From: Candidatus Treponema caballi
GTDB lineage: Bacteria; Spirochaetota; Spirochaetia; Treponematales; Treponemataceae
Reading direction: 5' to 3'
Length of the DNA stretch: 64,000 nucleotides
NCBI GenBank assembly: GCA_018066285.1
Contig: JAGHRS010000002.1
Span: 124,001-188,000, forward strand
The position numbers and the translations under genes were made by a program. Within the stretch, counting starts at the first letter, position 1; each line of letters opens with the position of its first letter. Shown here one piece after another: positions 1-9,290 of the stretch. The notes beneath the pieces are model-generated. The model was not told where the DNA came from. It worked only from the letters and a program-made list of their open reading frames with translations, and searched no databases.

Positions 1-1
1 A

Positions 2-679
2 AATAACAGTCCTGAAGGCATTGAAGCAAAGAATGATCTGACCATAAACGGTGGAATAATTATGATAAGGACTGCTGACGACTGCATCAATGCAGGAAAG
101 GCGGTCATCATAAACGGAGGTGTCATAGACGTCATCAGTACAGAAAATGATGCAATTGATGCCAATGGTACGCTTACATTCAATGGTGGAAGTATTACTG
201 CAACGGGAGGAAGAGACCCTGAGTGTGCTTTTGACTGTGATTTCAATACATTCCTTATAAATGGCGGAACCGTTGTAGGAACTGGTGGTTCCAATTATAC
301 GTCACCTGCTTCATCATCAAAACAGCATGTCATTATCTGGAACGTCACTGCATCCAAAGGTGATGTCATTACGGTTGAAGACAGTACAGGTTTGTGTATC
401 CTGAAGCATACATGCAAGGCTGACAGTTCAACGATGGTGCTGTCATCTCCCTTATTTACTTCGGGTTCTTCCTATACTGTGAAGTGTGGGACAGAAGAGA
501 CTGCGGTCACGATCTCATCTGCTGTGACTGTACTGGGAAACGCACGGGGAATGTTCGGAGGACCTCAAATGAATGGTGATATTGGCCGTCCACCGGAACC
601 GCCTGAAGGATTTGATCCGTCCCGCATGGGAGATATGCCCCCAGATGGTTTTGGTGGCGGGAAAGGGATGAGGCGCTGA
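2..679 (+). CDS. Carbohydrate-binding domain protein, C-terminal part (5' end outside window)
   Basis: The reading frame is open from base 2, so this is the 3' part of a longer gene. The sequence repeats short parallel beta-helix turns of the kind INGG, FNGGS, LINGGTVVGTGG. This resembles the Cthe_2159-type carbohydrate-binding domain (DUF4353), a secreted polysaccharide-binding fold. The last 40 residues are low-complexity, rich in Gly, Pro, Met and Asp, and end in a basic GGGKGMRR tail. A role in binding plant polysaccharide at the cell surface is inferred from the family. The signal peptide would lie upstream of the window. It ends 10 bp before the convergent copper ATPase gene. Confidence 0.75.
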   Translation, partial: NNSPEGIEAKNDLTINGGIIMIRTADDCINAGKAVIINGGVIDVISTENDAIDANGTLTFNGGSITATGGRDPECAFDCDFNTFLINGGTVVGTGGSNYTSPASSSKQHVIIWNVTASKGDVITVEDSTGLCILKHTCKADSSTMVLSSPLFTSGSSYTVKCGTEETAVTISSAVTVLGNARGMFGGPQMNGDIGRPPEPPEGFDPSRMGDMPPDGFGGGKGMRR

Positions 680-688
680 CGTTTCCGC

Positions 689-3256
689 TTACTTTACGGA
701 AACGACCGTGTATCCGGCGTCGGTGACTGCCTTTGAAAGCATCTCGTCGGAGACTGCTGCGTCCGCCTTTACGAACGCGGTATTCTTTGCAAGGTCGACC
801 TTTGCCTCAACGCCTTCGAGTGTGTTCAGGGCGGCTTCAACGCGGCCTGAGCAGTGGGTGCACATCATGCCGTCAATAACGATTTCTACATCTCTCATAT
901 CATTCTCCTTGTGAGCGGTCTCTGTTTTCTCGGCGACCTCGTCACCGCGCAGCTTCATGCGGGTCAGGCGCAGCGCGTTTGTGACGACGCAGATGCTGCT
1001 TAATCCCATGGCGGCGGATCCTATCATCGGGTTCAGCTGCCAGCCGAGCGCTTTGTAAAAGACGCCTGCAGCGAGCGGGATACACGCTGCATTATAGCAC
1101 AGAGCCCAGAAAAGGTTCTGCTTTATGATGCGGATGACCTTGCGTCCGAGCGCGAACGCCGCCGCCGCATCTGAAAGACTGTTCTTCACCAGGATGATGT
1201 CGGCGCTCTCAATAGCGACATCCGTTCCGGCACCAATTGCGATACCGGCTTCTGCGCGGGTGAGGGCGGGCGCGTCGTTTATGCCGTCGCCGATCATGGC
1301 AACCTTTCTGCCTTTCTGCTGCAGGTTGCGCACAGCCGCCTCTTTCTGGTCAGGCTTTACGCCCGCAATGACTTCGCTTATGCCGCTTTCGGCCGCCACA
1401 CTCTGCGCGGTAACTTCATTGTCGCCCGTGAGCATGATGACTGAAAGCCCCATATCCTTCATCCGCGTAATGGCGGCGGGGCTTTCAGAACGCACGGTGT
1501 CTGCAACGGCTATGACACCAGCGAGCACGGCTTTTCCGCTTTCAGAAAGCGGAGCGCGCGTGAACAGAAGCGGCGTCTTGCCTGCTTTTTTGAGCGCATC
1601 GAGTGCAGTGCGCACCTCATCTGAGAACGTTACTCCCTGAGAGGTGATGTACGCTTCGTTTCCGGCGAACCAGCGCGCAGCTTCTGTGGATGGAGAACCG
1701 TCGCAGGTGAGAATCGCCGTGACGCCGCTTCCCGGAATGGAGATGAAGTCAGTTATGGTGAATGAAGGCGCGCTTTGTGCGCCTCTTTCGGCAAGAATCT
1801 TATCTGCGTATCCGGTGACTGCGGCGGCAAGCGGATGGCCGCTTTCATGTTCGAGCGTGCGCGCTGCTGAAAGGAACGAGTCGTTTCCACCGGTGAAAAG
1901 CACATCCGTGACGACGGGCTTTCCTTCCGTGATGGTGCCTGTCTTATCCAGGACTACTGTGTCGATGTGACTGAGCGTTTCAAGCACGGCGCCATCCTTG
2001 AACAGAATGCCGTTCTTAGCTCCCTGACCTGTTCCTGCCATGATGGCGACCGGCGTTGCAAGACCGAGTGCGCAGGGGCATGAGATGACGAGCACTGAGA
2101 CAGCATTGGTCAGGGCAAAAGCCACTGTTGCGCCGCTTGCAAACCACGCGATGAAGGTGATGAGTGCGATGATGAGCACTGCTGGCACGAAATAGCGGGC
2201 TGCAGTGTCGGCGGCGCGGGCGATGGGCGCTTTTCCGGCAGCCGCTTCTTCCACGAGCGCGATTATCTTTGCGAACGAAGTGTCTTTTCCGGCCGCAGTC
2301 GTCCTGATGCGGAGGCTGCCAGAGCCGTTCATGGTCGCAGCGGTGACCGCGTCTCCCTCTTTCTTGAAGACCGGGATGCTTTCTCCGGTAATGGCGCTTT
2401 CATCAACGCTGGAACTGCCTGAAATGACAATGCCGTCAACAGGAATGCGGCTTCCCGGGCGTGCGATGACGATGGTACCGGGCAAAACCTGATCAGATGG
2501 CACTTCCTTTTCTCCATCCGCTGTCTCAATGATGGCTGTGTCCGGGGCAAGCTTGATGAGCTCTTCGACAGCACGGCTTGTCTTTGCCTTGCCGCGCGCT
2601 TCAAGCCACTTGCCGAGCGTGATTATCGTCAGGATCATCGCTGAAGAGTCAAAGTAAATGTGCATGCCGGATGGTGCGCTCTGGCCCATAAAAGCAGCCT
2701 GTGCCGTCATGAAAAGTGTCGCAAGGCTGTACAGGACAGACGCCGTACATCCCGTTGCGACAAGGCTGTTCATCGTCGGGTTCCCGTGCAGCATGGCGCC
2801 GAAGCCGGATGTGAAATATTTTCTGTTGATGATGAGCACCGGAATAAGCAGGATGAGCTGAGCGAGCATGCTGACAAGCGGCTCAAAATGGCTGAACATC
2901 GCGATGTACATGAGCGGAATGAGCAGCACGAGCGATGTCAGGAACTGCTTCTTCAATGCAGACTGCGCATCCTGCGGACCAGCCGTTTGGGAAGCGCGCG
3001 TCTCGTGAGGCTTTCCGCCGGTGAAAGCAGACTTGGGACTTGCACCGTATCCTGCTTTCTTCACAGCAGCGCTGACTGCATCCGCGAGCTGGGTTTCATC
3101 CGTGTATATTTCTTCGCTGTAAAAAACGGTCATGCTGTTCGTCAGCAGATTCACCGGCGCCTTTTCCACGCCAGAAAGTGCACTGACTGCCCGTTCCACA
3201 GCCGCCGAGCACGCCGCACACGACATCCCCGTAACCTGAAAGTTCATCTGTTTCAT
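689..3256 (-). CDS. copA: Copper-translocating P1B-type ATPase with N- and C-terminal HMA domains
   Basis: An 855-residue inner-membrane pump that exports Cu(I) using ATP. An N-terminal heavy-metal-associated domain carries GMSCAAC. Then follow the membrane segments, the CPC ion-binding motif in [11 protein letters not shown], the phosphorylation loop DKTGTITEG (Asp near 437), the P1B signature SGHPLA, and [10 protein letters not shown] in the hinge. After the last membrane helices a linker leads to a second HMA domain (from about residue 787, GMMCTHCSG), a position unusual for CopA. A start two codons upstream (3262) is possible. I prefer 3256 because it lies 8 nt after a -10 box, whereas the upstream ATG lies only 2 nt from it. 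There is no Shine-Dalgarno sequence. Metal specificity is inferred from the CPC motif. Confidence 0.93.
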   Translation of the reverse strand: MKQMNFQVTGMSCAACSAAVERAVSALSGVEKAPVNLLTNSMTVFYSEEIYTDETQLADAVSAAVKKAGYGASPKSAFTGGKPHETRASQTAGPQDAQSALKKQFLTSLVLLIPLMYIAMFSHFEPLVSMLAQLILLIPVLIINRKYFTSGFGAMLHGNPTMNSLVATGCTASVLYSLATLFMTAQAAFMGQSAPSGMHIYFDSSAMILTIITLGKWLEARGKAKTSRAVEELIKLAPDTAIIETADGEKEVPSDQVLPGTIVIARPGSRIPVDGIVISGSSSVDESAITGESIPVFKKEGDAVTAATMNGSGSLRIRTTAAGKDTSFAKIIALVEEAAAGKAPIARAADTAARYFVPAVLIIALITFIAWFASGATVAFALTNAVSVLVISCPCALGLATPVAIMAGTGQGAKNGILFKDGAVLETLSHIDTVVLDKTGTITEGKPVVTDVLFTGGNDSFLSAARTLEHESGHPLAAAVTGYADKILAERGAQSAPSFTITDFISIPGSGVTAILTCDGSPSTEAARWFAGNEAYITSQGVTFSDEVRTALDALKKAGKTPLLFTRAPLSESGKAVLAGVIAVADTVRSESPAAITRMKDMGLSVIMLTGDNEVTAQSVAAESGISEVIAGVKPDQKEAAVRNLQQKGRKVAMIGDGINDAPALTRAEAGIAIGAGTDVAIESADIILVKNSLSDAAAAFALGRKVIRIIKQNLFWALCYNAACIPLAAGVFYKALGWQLNPMIGSAAMGLSSICVVTNALRLTRMKLRGDEVAEKTETAHKENDMRDVEIVIDGMMCTHCSGRVEAALNTLEGVEAKVDLAKNTAFVKADAAVSDEMLSKAVTDAGYTVVSVK
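896..910 (-). promoter_or_regulatory. Internal ribosome-binding site and ATG inside copA (predicted free CopZ-like chaperone, 689-898)
   Basis: Within the copA frame the minus strand reads AAGGAG, six bases, then ATG (start at 898). This is a near-ideal ribosome-binding site exactly at the boundary of the C-terminal HMA domain. Translation from here would release a 69-residue protein with one GMMCTHC metal site, the size of a free CopZ chaperone. Few genes in this window have a better Shine-Dalgarno sequence. That an internal product is made is an inference. Confidence 0.6.
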
Positions 3257-3264
3257 ACACATCT

Positions 3265-3294
3265 AAGATACTGCAACCATCCCCCATCCGGCAA
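3265..3294 (-). promoter_or_regulatory. Candidate copA promoter (TTGCCG-18-TATCTT)
   Basis: On the minus strand TTGCCG (3294-3289) and TATCTT (3270-3265) are separated by 18 nt. The -10 box ends 8 nt before the ATG at 3256, so the transcript would have almost no leader. Confidence 0.4.
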
Positions 3295-3395
3295 CCAGCC
3301 CAGAGAGCCCGCCCATCATTTTTTGCTCCGACAATCCTTGGAAAACCCATTTCTTTGGTAAAAGCCTGCTAGAAATTACGCATAAAAAAGGCGGG

Positions 3396-3572
3396 TGAGT
3401 GAGAAGGGGGCGTAAGGGTACCACGAGACGGCCGGAGGGGGAATACCTGACCGCGAAGCCTCGGCCCCGAGTCCGCTTGCGGGCGAGTGAGATACCATAG
3501 CGCCGCCAGCGAGCGGGCAGGTGTTTCCCCGTAAGGACGTATCGGGGTACCGTGAAGCCCCCTTCTCACTTA
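3396..3572 (+). repeat. Structured intergenic hairpin element, copy A
   Basis: The stretch 3263-3659 between the divergent copA and ldhA genes contains no convincing gene. It holds a long imperfect palindrome. The outer arms AGTGAGAAGGGGGC (3398-3411) and its exact reverse complement (3557-3570) enclose a second stem built on GGTACC, a third (GGGGAATACCTG with a partner at 3519-3531), and a core. The core contains GCCTCGGCCCCGAG (3458-3471), a small hairpin (CCGC-TT-GCGG) and GAGTGAGATACCATAGCGCC (from 3485). The core recurs in copies B and D, while the outer arms are unrelated in sequence. Confidence 0.8.
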
Positions 3573-3659
3573 CATTTCTTTTTTTTGTTGCCGTTTTTTT
3601 CTGCGCGTGCGTATTCTTGTGGCAGGGGATGTGACTCATCCGCATTCCCTGGGGGAAAT

Positions 3660-4730
3660 ATGAAAATCGCTTTTTTTGATGCAAAGGAATATGACAGGGC
3701 TTCATTTCATCCGTATGAGGATGAGGCGCTTGAGTTCAGGTATCTTGAGGACAGGCTTTCTGAAAACACTGCAGACCTGGCTGCCGGATGTGAGGGAATC
3801 TGCGTTTTTGTGAACGACGTCATGAGCGCATCCGTCATCGACCGGCTGTACGCAGAAGGTGTGCGCTTTATCCTGCTTCGCTGTGCGGGGTATAACAACG
3901 TTGACCTGGCGTACTGCAAGGGAAAGATGCCTGTGTTCCGTGTTCCCGCCTATTCGCCGTTCGCAGTTGCAGAGCATGCCATGGCGATGCTGCTTACATC
4001 CATCAGGCGCATCCACAAGGCGTATAACAGGACGCGCGAGTTCAACTTCTCTCTTTCAGGTCTGACAGGCTTTGACCTTCACGGAAAGACGGCGGGCGTC
4101 ATCGGGACTGGAAAGATTGGAAGGGCGTTCATCAACATCTGCCGTGGCTTCGGGATGAACGTGCTCGCCTACGACAAGTTCCCGTCGCCTGATCTGGAGA
4201 CCGTGCCCCGCGCCTTGAAAGCGGATGATGCCTTATCTGCCGGTGCTGGTCCAAAAGCGAAGATTGGTTGTGGCGGCATGGACTGCGGCTCGGTGTGCTA
4301 CGTGCCGCTCGGCGAGTTGTTTGAGAAGAGTGACATCATCTCGCTGCACTGTCCGCTGACGGAAGAGACGCACCATATCATTGACGCGGCGTCAATCACT
4401 GCCATGAAAAAAGGCGTCGTCATCGTCAACACGTCACGCGGCGCGCTCATTGATGCAGAGGCGTTGCTTGAGGGAATCAAGAGCCGGAAAATCGGCGCTG
4501 TCTGTCTTGATGTGTACGAAGAGGAAGCCGGCCTTTTCTTCAACGATTTTTCAGGCCACATCGTTCCTGATGACCTCATCGCGCGCCTCATCAGCATGCC
4601 GAACGTGCTCGTCACGTCTCATCAGGCGTTCCTCACTAAAGAAGCGCTCGCGGGCATTGCGGAGACGACGGTGGACAACATCTACGACTATGTGGAAAAA
4701 GGCGGCGGAGAAAACGAAGTCGCCGCGTAA
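3660..4730 (+). CDS. ldhA: D-lactate dehydrogenase (NAD-dependent, LdhA type)
   Basis: A 356-residue cytosolic enzyme of the D-isomer 2-hydroxyacid dehydrogenase family that reduces pyruvate to D-lactate to regenerate NAD+ during fermentation. It follows E. coli LdhA closely: LRCAGYNNVDL, FAVAEHAMAMLLT, the nucleotide-binding GVIGTGKIGRA, and the catalytic trio Arg260 (NTSRGAL), Glu287 (VYEEEAG) and His321 (SHQAFLT). The catalytic residues sit about 25 positions later than in E. coli because of an insertion around residues 180-215, between the dinucleotide-binding core and FEKSDIISLHCPLT. The start at 3660 is fixed by GGGGGAAAT just before the ATG; upstream codons run into repeat A. Confidence 0.92.
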   Translation: MKIAFFDAKEYDRASFHPYEDEALEFRYLEDRLSENTADLAAGCEGICVFVNDVMSASVIDRLYAEGVRFILLRCAGYNNVDLAYCKGKMPVFRVPAYSPFAVAEHAMAMLLTSIRRIHKAYNRTREFNFSLSGLTGFDLHGKTAGVIGTGKIGRAFINICRGFGMNVLAYDKFPSPDLETVPRALKADDALSAGAGPKAKIGCGGMDCGSVCYVPLGELFEKSDIISLHCPLTEETHHIIDAASITAMKKGVVIVNTSRGALIDAEALLEGIKSRKIGAVCLDVYEEEAGLFFNDFSGHIVPDDLIARLISMPNVLVTSHQAFLTKEALAGIAETTVDNIYDYVEKGGGENEVAA

Positions 4731-4766
4731 CGCTCTCTCTCATGCATATTTCTATGCATAAAATCC

Positions 4767-4795
4767 TTGTCATTACTGCGTATTTTCACTATGCT
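4767..4795 (+). promoter_or_regulatory. Promoter TTGTCA-17-TATGCT for a leaderless amidohydrolase mRNA
   Basis: TTGTCA (4767-4772) and TATGCT (4790-4795) are 17 nt apart. The -10 box ends 7 nt before the ATG at 4803, which places the transcription start at or next to the start codon. No Shine-Dalgarno sequence fits in that gap. Confidence 0.5.
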
Positions 4796-4802
4796 TTGAG
4801 TA

Positions 4803-5591
4803 ATGATCATCGATTTTCACGCACACATATATCCGGAGAAGATTGCCGCAAAAGCATCCCGCGCCATCGGCGAATTTTACAATGCGCCAATGGCCTGGAG
4901 CGGCAGCGTTGACCAGCTTCTTGCAAGCGGCGCAAAGATCGGCGTCGACAGATACGTCGTCCATTCAGCAGCTACAAACGCCATTCAGGTTGAGGCGGTC
5001 AACAACTTCATCATCAGTGCCTGCCGCGCTGCCCCTGAGGGTAAGTTCACCGGCTTCGGCACCATGCATCCTGACTTTGAGGATTTTGAGGCTGAGCTCA
5101 AGCGCATCGAGTTCGCAGGCCTTAAGGGCATAAAGCTGCATCCTGATTTCCAGAAATTCCAGATTGACGCTCCTGAAATGGACCCGGTTTATGAAGTACT
5201 GACAGAACTTGACATGCCCGTTCTCGTGCATGCAGGTGACGCCCGCTTTGACTTCTCGGGCCCTAAACGCATTGCGCACGTCCTCGACAAGCATCCTGAC
5301 CTGAAGCTCATCGCGGCTCACATGGGCGGCTACACTGAGTGGCAGGCTGCATCTGAATATCTCGTCAACCGGAAAGTATGGTTCGACACATCAAGCACCC
5401 TCTGGAAGCTGCCCGTTCCGGACGCGCAGAAACTTATCCGCGAGCACGGCATTGAGTGGATCCTCTTCGGTTCAGACTATCCGATGTGGGACCATGAGGA
5501 TGAGTGGAAGCGATTTGAGCAGCTGGGACTATCCGGTTCCGACAAAGATGCTGTATTATATAAAAATGCATCCCTTTTACTGGGGTTGTAA
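4803..5591 (+). CDS. Amidohydrolase family 2 (metal-dependent TIM-barrel hydrolase)
   Basis: A 262-residue cytosolic protein of the amidohydrolase superfamily. It starts with the metal-binding strand MIIDFHAHIYPE. Further family hallmarks are a central histidine strand (DMPVLVHAGDARFD), a second histidine strand (LKLIAAHMGGY) and the terminal catalytic aspartate strand (WILFGSDYPMWDH). It resembles the small amidohydrolase-2 members related to decarboxylases and lactonases. The substrate cannot be read from sequence. It stands alone between ldhA and the GH94 gene, with its own predicted leaderless promoter. Confidence 0.85.
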   Translation: MIIDFHAHIYPEKIAAKASRAIGEFYNAPMAWSGSVDQLLASGAKIGVDRYVVHSAATNAIQVEAVNNFIISACRAAPEGKFTGFGTMHPDFEDFEAELKRIEFAGLKGIKLHPDFQKFQIDAPEMDPVYEVLTELDMPVLVHAGDARFDFSGPKRIAHVLDKHPDLKLIAAHMGGYTEWQAASEYLVNRKVWFDTSSTLWKLPVPDAQKLIREHGIEWILFGSDYPMWDHEDEWKRFEQLGLSGSDKDAVLYKNASLLLGL

Positions 5592-5632
5592 TAGATTGCA
5601 AGGGAAAGAAAAAAACGTTTTAAGGAGTATGC

Positions 5633-8083
5633 ATGCAGTACGGATATTTTGACGATGAAGCCAAAGAGTATGTCATCACCAAGCCCGACACACCACAGTC
5701 ATGGAGCAACTATCTTGGCTCAACTGAGTACGGAGCTGTCATTACGAATAATGCCGGCGGATATGGCTTTTACAAGTCAGGAGCCCAGGGTCGTTTCCTG
5801 CGCCTGCGTTTCAATGCTGTCCCGATGGATCAGCCTGGACGTTATTTCTACCTGCGTGACCAGGAATCAGGCGACTACTGGTCTGCTTCATGGCAGCCGG
5901 TCGGAAAGCCTCTTGATGCTTATAAGAGCGAGTGCCGCCACGGTACTGCATACACGGTCATCTCATCAGAATATGCCGGCATTGCAACAAAGACTACGTA
6001 TTTCGTCCCGCTCGGACAGACGTTCGAGTACTGGCACCTTCAGGTCACCAATAAATCAGACAGACCACGCAAGATAAGCGCTTTCAGTTACTGTGAGTTT
6101 ACCAACCAGTGGAATACCACCCAGGACCAGGTAAACCTGCAGTATTCACTTTTCATCACCCAGGGACGCGCCCTTGCTTCAAACAAAGACGGAAAGAACG
6201 ATATGCTCCGCATCAGCATTCATGACCACATGGCAGAGCAGCTGCGTGCCGCCGCTATCAAGGAAGGCCGTGATCCTGATGCAATTGCACTGCACGGGGA
6301 TGTAAGCATGCAGACATGGATGGCACTCGTCGGCACTCCGATGACCGCGTTCGATACAAACCGCGAGGCTTTCATCGGTAACTACGGCGGCTATCATGCA
6401 CCACAGGCTGTCATCAACGGAAAGTGCAGCAACTCAGAAGCATACGGCGACAACAGCTGCGGCTCAATGCAGGCTGATCTTGAACTGAAGCCCGGTGAGA
6501 CACGCGATGTGCTCGTCATGCTCGGTATCGGCGAGGCAGAGACACGCGGCCGCAACACTGTAAAAGAGTTCGGTTCCGTAGAACGCTGCGAAAAGGAACT
6601 TGCCGCCCTTAAGGCAGAGTGGCACAACAAGCTCAACAGCCTATCAGTCAACACACCTGATGAAGACATCAACCACACCGTAAACATGTGGGGCCTTTAT
6701 AACTGCCTCATCACGTTTGCCTGGAGCCGCGCCGCAAGTCTCGTCTATAACGGAGAGCGCGACGGCTTCGGATACCGCGACTCAGTGCAGGATATCCTTG
6801 GTGTTTCAGCTGCAATTCCTGAAACTGCAGAGAAGCGCCTGGAACTCATGCTTTCAGCACAGGTCGCTTCCGGCGGCGCTATTCCTGTCGTAAACCCGAT
6901 TAACCACGTGCCTGGCAAGGAGAAGTCGCCTGCTGAGGAAGAGTTCCGTTCAGACGACTGCCTCTGGTTCTTCAACTCAGTGCCTGTATACGTTGCAGAA
7001 ACAGGCGACTTTGATTTCTACAAGAAAGTGATTCCATACGCTGACAAGGGAGAAGCGACAGTCTTCGGCCATTTGAAGCAGGCTCTGCTTTTCAACCTGA
7101 ACCGCATGGGCGCGCACGATCTTCCGTGCGGACTGCTTGCTGACTGGAACGACTGCCTTAAGCTCGGTTACCACGGCGAGTCGCTTTTCGTCGCCTTCCA
7201 GATGCGCCTTGGCTTCACGGTCTACGCTGATGTTGCAACGCGCCTTGGCGAGAAGGCAGAAGCAGAGTGGGCACTCAAAAACCGCGACGCCCTGGATGCT
7301 GCCATCCAGAAGACATGCTGGGACGGCAACTGGTTCATCTGGGCAATCGCAGAAGATGGAACTGTTTACGGTACAAAGGATTACGAAGAAGGCCAGGTCT
7401 ACTTCAACACGCAGGTATGGGCTGTCCTTTCGGGCGCCGCAACTGCTGAGCAGGCTCAGAAGGCTATGCAGACCGTCAAGGAAAAACTTGCCACCCCATA
7501 CGGCCTTATGCTGTGTGCACCGCCATTTGCAAAGACTACAGTCGATGTCATGCGCTCCGTTGTCTTCCTGAAAGGCATCAAGGAAAACGCAGGTATCTTC
7601 AACCATACACAGGGATGGGGCATCATTGCCGAGACAATGCTTGGTAACGGTGACCGCGCCTACGAGTACTGCAAGGCAGCGCTTCCTGCCGCTTACAATA
7701 CGAAAGCGGAAATCCGCCAGGCTGAGCCGTACGTCCAGTGCCAGACAACATACTCAACGCCGTCTCCAAGAGCTGGTAACGCACGCGTCTCCTGGCTTTC
7801 AGGCGCCGCAACATGGTCTTACTACAGCCTGACGCAGTACATCCTGGGTATCCGCCCGGTTTACGAAGGCCTTATGATGGATCCGTGCATCCCGCATGAC
7901 TGGGACGGATTCACTGCAAAGCGCCGTTTCCGGGGCTGCAACATCGACATTGAGGTCAAGAATCCTAAACATGTTTCAAAAGGTGTAACAAAAATAGTAT
8001 TGAACGGTGAAGAACTGTCAGATAATATAGTAAGGGCAGAAATGCTCAAAACCTCCAATACTGTTACTGTAACACTGGGATAA
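5633..8083 (+). CDS. GH94 family glycoside phosphorylase (cellobiose/chitobiose phosphorylase-like)
   Basis: An 816-residue cytosolic enzyme without a signal peptide. The opening YGYFDDEAKEYVITKPDTP and SWSNYLGSTEYGAVITNNAGGY, the middle WSRAASLVYNGERDGFGYRD, and the active-site segment LADWNDCLKLG are typical of GH94. Asp507 in this segment is the probable general acid. Such enzymes cleave beta-linked disaccharides with phosphate, yielding a sugar 1-phosphate and saving ATP. N-terminal and mid-protein features look closest to chitobiose and cellobiose phosphorylases, but I cannot decide the substrate. AAGGAG precedes the ATG. Its stop codon abuts the next gene with no gap, so it probably heads a three-gene transcript. 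Confidence 0.88.
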   Translation: MQYGYFDDEAKEYVITKPDTPQSWSNYLGSTEYGAVITNNAGGYGFYKSGAQGRFLRLRFNAVPMDQPGRYFYLRDQESGDYWSASWQPVGKPLDAYKSECRHGTAYTVISSEYAGIATKTTYFVPLGQTFEYWHLQVTNKSDRPRKISAFSYCEFTNQWNTTQDQVNLQYSLFITQGRALASNKDGKNDMLRISIHDHMAEQLRAAAIKEGRDPDAIALHGDVSMQTWMALVGTPMTAFDTNREAFIGNYGGYHAPQAVINGKCSNSEAYGDNSCGSMQADLELKPGETRDVLVMLGIGEAETRGRNTVKEFGSVERCEKELAALKAEWHNKLNSLSVNTPDEDINHTVNMWGLYNCLITFAWSRAASLVYNGERDGFGYRDSVQDILGVSAAIPETAEKRLELMLSAQVASGGAIPVVNPINHVPGKEKSPAEEEFRSDDCLWFFNSVPVYVAETGDFDFYKKVIPYADKGEATVFGHLKQALLFNLNRMGAHDLPCGLLADWNDCLKLGYHGESLFVAFQMRLGFTVYADVATRLGEKAEAEWALKNRDALDAAIQKTCWDGNWFIWAIAEDGTVYGTKDYEEGQVYFNTQVWAVLSGAATAEQAQKAMQTVKEKLATPYGLMLCAPPFAKTTVDVMRSVVFLKGIKENAGIFNHTQGWGIIAETMLGNGDRAYEYCKAALPAAYNTKAEIRQAEPYVQCQTTYSTPSPRAGNARVSWLSGAATWSYYSLTQYILGIRPVYEGLMMDPCIPHDWDGFTAKRRFRGCNIDIEVKNPKHVSKGVTKIVLNGEELSDNIVRAEMLKTSNTVTVTLG

Positions 8084-8596
8084 ATGAAACTTGTCATTCA
8101 TGATTTGACTGAAAAAGAATTCAAACGTCTCTTTCCGGATGTGCCGAAAAACGTGACTGTCCTGTCACGGGAAAAGTCGGTGCATCCGTGTATTGGCTGT
8201 CTGTGCTGTTTTACACGTACTCCTGGCTATTGCATACTTCGCGATGATTACCAGCAGATGGGTGAAGTTATGTCTAAAATCTCTGAAATGGTAATAATCT
8301 CTAAAAATTGCTATGGCAGTTTCAGTCCTTATGTGAAAAACGTTCTGGACCGATGTCTGCCATATCTGCTGCCGTTCTTCGAAATCCGTCAGGGAAAGAT
8401 GTTTCAGAAAATCCGGTATGACAACCGCATTTCCATAGCAGTGCACATGTATTCAGGTGCAATCCGCACCATGTCAACGGAAGAGCAGACGCTTGCCCAG
8501 AAGTATACGGAAAGTTTCTGCGATGCCCTTAAAGGCACTTGCTCTACAATAGCTTTTTATGGTGATGCTCCTTCAATGAAGGGGGTAATGCTGTGA
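8084..8596 (+). CDS. Flavodoxin-like NAD(P)H-dependent oxidoreductase with Cys cluster
   Basis: A 170-residue protein of the flavodoxin-like FMN reductase superfamily. Residues 25-50 read HPCIGCLCCFTRTPGYCILRD, a C-x2-C-x2-C...C-x3-D pattern usual in iron-sulfur flavoproteins and FMN-dependent reductases. ISKNCYGSFSPYVKNVLDR matches the segment that contacts the flavin. The ATG follows the GH94 stop codon directly and its own stop overlaps the next start as GTGA, so the three genes are translationally coupled. It could be a subunit or sister of the following gene. The substrate is unknown. Confidence 0.7.
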   Translation: MKLVIHDLTEKEFKRLFPDVPKNVTVLSREKSVHPCIGCLCCFTRTPGYCILRDDYQQMGEVMSKISEMVIISKNCYGSFSPYVKNVLDRCLPYLLPFFEIRQGKMFQKIRYDNRISIAVHMYSGAIRTMSTEEQTLAQKYTESFCDALKGTCSTIAFYGDAPSMKGVML

Positions 8597-9261
8597 ATGT
8601 AATCATACTGAATGGCAGCCCCAAGCCCTCAGGCGGCAATTCTGCGTATCTCATTGAATGTCTTAAGCGCATGATGGAGCTCTCAAATCAGGACTTGCGC
8701 TTTACCATGCTCAATATCAGAAACAACATGATATCTGAGCCGGATTATCAGCTTTTTGAAAGCTGCGATGCTTTCGTCATTGCGTCTCCGGTATATTTTA
8801 ATGGACTTCCGTCTCATCTGCTTGAACAGCTGGTCCGCCTGGATGACTATTTCAACGGTCATAAAGGAATCAAATCACATGCGCGTGGCAGAATGAATGT
8901 CTATGGCCTCATGAATTGCGGCTATTTTGATGGGAACGGCTGCGCGCTTGCTCTTGAAATGATTGAGCAGTGGGCTGTTTGCTGCGGGTTAAACTATTCT
9001 GGCGGGTCTGGATTTGGCGGCGGTGAAATGCTTGGCATGATTACTGCAGTTCCTTTTGGAAAGGGCCCACTCAAGACTCCCGGAAAGGTGATGCAGAAAC
9101 TCAGTGATGCCATCGTGACAAAGACTGCATTCGAAAATGCATTTGCAACACCGGATTATCCGCGCTTCATATTCATGAACAACGCAAACATGCTGATGTG
9201 GGAAAAGCGCGCTAAAGAAAACGGAATCACTAAGAAGCAGCTGTACTACCGCATACCGTAA
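8593..9261 (+). CDS. NAD(P)H-dependent FMN reductase / flavodoxin-fold protein
   Basis: A 222-residue flavodoxin-fold protein opening with VIILNGSPKPSGGNSAYL, the phosphate loop of NADPH-dependent FMN reductases, followed by ASPVYFNGLPSHLLEQLVRL, the second flavin contact. The start is a GTG overlapping the previous stop (GTGA), preceded by AAGGGGG. Unlike its upstream partner it lacks the cysteine cluster. The pair probably arose by duplication and divergence. A redox role is clear from the fold; the substrate and the link to disaccharide phosphorolysis are not. Confidence 0.75.
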   Translation: MNVIILNGSPKPSGGNSAYLIECLKRMMELSNQDLRFTMLNIRNNMISEPDYQLFESCDAFVIASPVYFNGLPSHLLEQLVRLDDYFNGHKGIKSHARGRMNVYGLMNCGYFDGNGCALALEMIEQWAVCCGLNYSGGSGFGGGEMLGMITAVPFGKGPLKTPGKVMQKLSDAIVTKTAFENAFATPDYPRFIFMNNANMLMWEKRAKENGITKKQLYYRIP

Positions 9262-9288
9262 AAAAGGTTGGCAATGCCAACCTTTTTT
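9261..9288 (+). terminator. Rho-independent terminator of the GH94 operon
   Basis: Immediately after the stop codon, AAAAAGGTTGGC, a three-base loop (AAT) and GCCAACCTTTTTT form a 7-bp GC-containing stem extended by A/T pairs and ending in a T run. Confidence 0.85.
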
Positions 9289-9290
9289 AC

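Noticed and set aside
2660-3361. A 233-codon frame opposite copA
   Set aside because: It lies antisense to a well-supported P-type ATPase and has Arg/His-rich shadow composition.
3369-3705. Minus-strand reading frames across element A (with residues like SLAALWYLTR)
   Set aside because: The same peptide appears wherever the hairpin core occurs (27.6 and 30.0 kb) because the core is repeated. There is no ribosome-binding site and the pattern of change follows stem pairing, not codons.
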